The notes under the pieces: generated by a model
The model's database searches: none
What the model was told of the DNA's origin: nothing
Seen by the model: the letters and a program-made list of their open reading frames with translations, nothing else
DNA from: a virus
DNA length: 21,197 nucleotides
Reading direction: 5' to 3' (one strand)
Virus record (IMG/VR): IMGVR_UViG_3300021956_000091
Location: 1 to 21,197 of that record
Program-made: the position numbers and the translations under genes
Shown: positions 19,882 to 21,197 of the stretch, piece by piece
Layout of the letters: the number at the start of each line of letters is the position of its first letter
How positions within the stretch are numbered: the stretch's first letter is position 1

Positions 19882-20309
19882 ATGAAAGCCCTCATAGCAA
19901 GCGGATCACCTGTGACCTTTGCAATCACCTCGTGATCATTCAGGATCATGAACAACGCAGGATCTTCGTCACGCGACTCGTTCGGCACCGTAACCTCCCA
20001 CCGATCGCCGCCCCACTTCGGGACGCGAATATAGTCGCCTGCTGCGCACCATGACCCCTCGGGCCACGGCTGCATGGTTTCGCGGTGTCGAAAGGCCAGA
20101 GGGCCGATCTCAATCACGCGTGCCACCATGTTGTTCCACTTCTCGGTTTCTTTGGTCTCTTCGACCAAAACGATTCCCGCGCTCGTCACCTTTTTTTTGG
20201 TTCGACGGAGTTGCACCAAAATGCGTCCGCCAAGGGGCTTCGCACCGGGATCTACGCTCGGAAATGCCCAAGCTATCTCAGCTTCGTTAGAAGCTACCGG
20301 TTCATTCAT
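19878..20309 (-). CDS. GroES-like co-chaperonin (Cpn10 fold), 143 aa
   Basis: This is a phage homologue of GroES, expected to cap the host GroEL ring, as T4 gp31 does for capsid folding. The GroES pattern is clear. PLGGRILVQLRRTKKK (about 25-40) is the first strand, and SAGIVLVEETKETEKW (43-58) is the mobile loop that would contact GroEL. VARVIEIGP (62-70), GDYIRVPKWGGDRWEV (91-106) and FMILNDHEVIAKVTGD (120-135) follow the standard order. It has an N-terminal extension of about 24 residues and a longer mid-insertion (FRHRETMQPWPEGSWCAA) than GroES. No GroEL gene is in the window. Location between portal and scaffold genes fits a capsid-folding job. The start overlaps the 59-aa gene by eight bases. 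Confidence 0.85.
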   Translation of the reverse strand: MNEPVASNEAEIAWAFPSVDPGAKPLGGRILVQLRRTKKKVTSAGIVLVEETKETEKWNNMVARVIEIGPLAFRHRETMQPWPEGSWCAAGDYIRVPKWGGDRWEVTVPNESRDEDPALFMILNDHEVIAKVTGDPLAMRAFI

Positions 20310-20481
20310 CTTCTTCCTTCATCAGATTGTCAAGAATGTCGAGGGCCTGCTGCAGTCCCTCGTATTGACCGACCATGCGGTGATAAGCCTCCCACGTAGA
20401 CGCATTTCCACGCGCCAAGGAAAGAGCAATTTCGCCCTGTGAGACTTTGATCCCGCCAATCAGGTCAGATATGGTTGCCAT
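20302..20481 (-). CDS. Small helical protein of unknown function, 59 aa
   Basis: This short ORF runs from ATG 20481 to TGA 20302. The protein reads as two or three helices (ISDLIGGIKVSQGEIALSLA, STWEAYHRMVGQYEGLQQAL, DILDNLMKEEDE) with no membrane segment. I recall small proteins with a LARGNAxxxExYxRMVGQYxGL pattern next to phage portal genes, but no function. It has no clear Shine-Dalgarno and starts six bases after the previous stop. Its stop overlaps the GroES-like start by eight bases. Confidence 0.7.
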   Translation of the reverse strand: MATISDLIGGIKVSQGEIALSLARGNASTWEAYHRMVGQYEGLQQALDILDNLMKEEDE

Positions 20482-20487
20482 GCGAGG

Positions 20488-20637
20488 TTATTTTTTCTTG
20501 GCCTGTTGCAGCGCTCCTTGTTTTTGGGCCGGCTGGCCTTTGGGTTGAAGGGAAGTGCCGTCAAGCTTCTCGCCCATGGCGATGCGCTTGTGCTGGCGGA
20601 CATACTCACTCTTTTGCTCTTGATCACTGGTAGACAT
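20488..20637 (-). CDS. Small basic protein overlapping the portal gene, 49 aa
   Basis: This short ORF runs from ATG 20637 to TAA 20488, overlapping the portal stop by 14 bases. An AAGGAG lies about seven bases upstream, within the portal coding sequence. The protein is hydrophilic and Gln/Lys-rich (STSDQEQKSEYVRQHKRIAM, QPAQKQGALQQAKKK), probably disordered or helical. No family is recognised. The good ribosome-binding site and dense packing support it as a real gene. Confidence 0.6.
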   Translation of the reverse strand: MSTSDQEQKSEYVRQHKRIAMGEKLDGTSLQPKGQPAQKQGALQQAKKK

Positions 20638-21197
20638 TTGGTGCTCCTTGCTTGGTTGATAAATCGATTACAGTCTTGTCTTGCTCGTGCTTCAGCTTCG
20701 CGGCGTCCCGCGTCAATCGGGCCGTTTCGATGCGCTCCTTCATGTCTTGGTCGCCTTGCGCAATGGCCAGACGCAGTTGCATCTCTTCCATATCGTTTTG
20801 CTGCTTTTGCTGCAACTCCTGCATGTCCATCTGTATGCGCGCCGCAAGCTCCTTGTCCTTCAGGCCCATCTCCGCCTGATCTCGGGCCTGCCGGCGTTGC
20901 GTCTCGGCCATGCTTGTCTGCATCAGCACCTGCGCGTCCGGCGGCAACTCGGGTTTCGGCTTGAATTGCTGCATCAGTTGCATCAGTTGCTGGATCACCG
21001 GCATGATGCCCTTGAGCGTCTGGTCGCTGTCCTGCAGAACGTGCTGAGATGCCGCGGCAAACAGCCTGTCCGCGTTCTTCGGGTCGTTCATCAGCTCGTA
21101 GTCGTCCATGCGCTCGCCCAAAGCCTTCTCGACATAGCCATTCATGCGTCCGAGATACCACAAAACGAGGTGCTGCTTGAGGTGCTCGATCACTTTA
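20624..21197 (-). CDS. Portal protein, C-terminal part (gene truncated by the right edge)
   Basis: The frame is open at the edge; an apparent GTG at 21193 is probably an internal Val, with AAA (Lys) before it. The visible 190 residues contain HLVLWYLGRMNGYVEKALGE and ADRLFAAASQHVLQDSDQTL, then a long Gln/Met-rich helix (QQLMQLMQQF, MAETQRRQARDQAEMGLKDK, IQMDMQELQQKQQNDMEEMQ). It ends with a polar tail (KTVIDLSTKQGAPNVYQ). A long Gln-rich C-terminal helix is the barrel/crown region of P22-type portal proteins through which DNA passes. Place upstream of scaffold and capsid genes agrees. The main body of the portal is outside the window, so the call rests on the C-terminus and context. Confidence 0.7.
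   Translation of the reverse strand, partial: KVIEHLKQHLVLWYLGRMNGYVEKALGERMDDYELMNDPKNADRLFAAASQHVLQDSDQTLKGIMPVIQQLMQLMQQFKPKPELPPDAQVLMQTSMAETQRRQARDQAEMGLKDKELAARIQMDMQELQQKQQNDMEEMQLRLAIAQGDQDMKERIETARLTRDAAKLKHEQDKTVIDLSTKQGAPNVYQ

Overview
The window is a stretch of tailed-phage (Caudoviricetes) late genes. Every supported gene lies on the minus strand, so transcription runs from the right edge (21197) to the left edge (1). The order portal, GroES-like co-chaperonin, scaffold-like protein, major capsid, adaptor-like proteins, fibres, lysis genes and P22 gp10-like tail hub suggests a podovirus-like phage or prophage. No tape measure, tail tube or sheath gene is visible. Strong AGGAG-type Shine-Dalgarno sequences point to a bacterial host. 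The host cannot be named from the sequence; the repeated fibre motifs resemble those I associate with environmental (aquatic) phages.

Head module, 21197 to 14879: partial portal C-terminus, two small genes (49 and 59 aa), a GroES-like protein, a scaffold-like coiled-coil protein, a 180-aa unknown, a 199-aa beta-rich candidate decoration protein, the major capsid protein, a 248-aa beta-rich structural protein, and a 370-aa Lys/Gly-rich protein full of K-x-GG motifs. This module ends at a clear intrinsic terminator with a UUCG tetraloop (about 14850-14873).

Connector and tail module, 14835 to 5672: a 138-aa unknown, a 180-aa K-x-GG/DUF6321-like protein, a 357-aa adaptor-like protein with a discoidin-like insertion, a 113-aa zinc-ribbon-like protein, and two very long repetitive fibres (1122 and 991 aa). 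The 78-nt gap between the fibres holds two 10-11 codon ORFs coupled to each other. An 87-aa protein follows.

Lysis module, 5691 to 3722: a two-TM holin-like protein, a GIY-YIG homing endonuclease, a 50-aa conserved-looking small protein, a 73-aa one-TM coiled-coil protein, a 55-aa membrane protein and a GH108-type endolysin. Finally, 3720 to the left edge holds an SU10-type adaptor-like protein, a 414-aa fibre-like protein, and a long open frame (at least 615 aa, running off the left edge) that looks like a P22 gp10-type hub with inserted repeat modules.

The genes are packed tightly. Most junctions are ATGA overlaps, stop-start abutments or gaps under 50 nt, which suggests polycistronic late mRNA with translational coupling. 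No tRNA, CRISPR array, integrase or plus-strand gene was found. No stretch over 300 bases lacks a gene.
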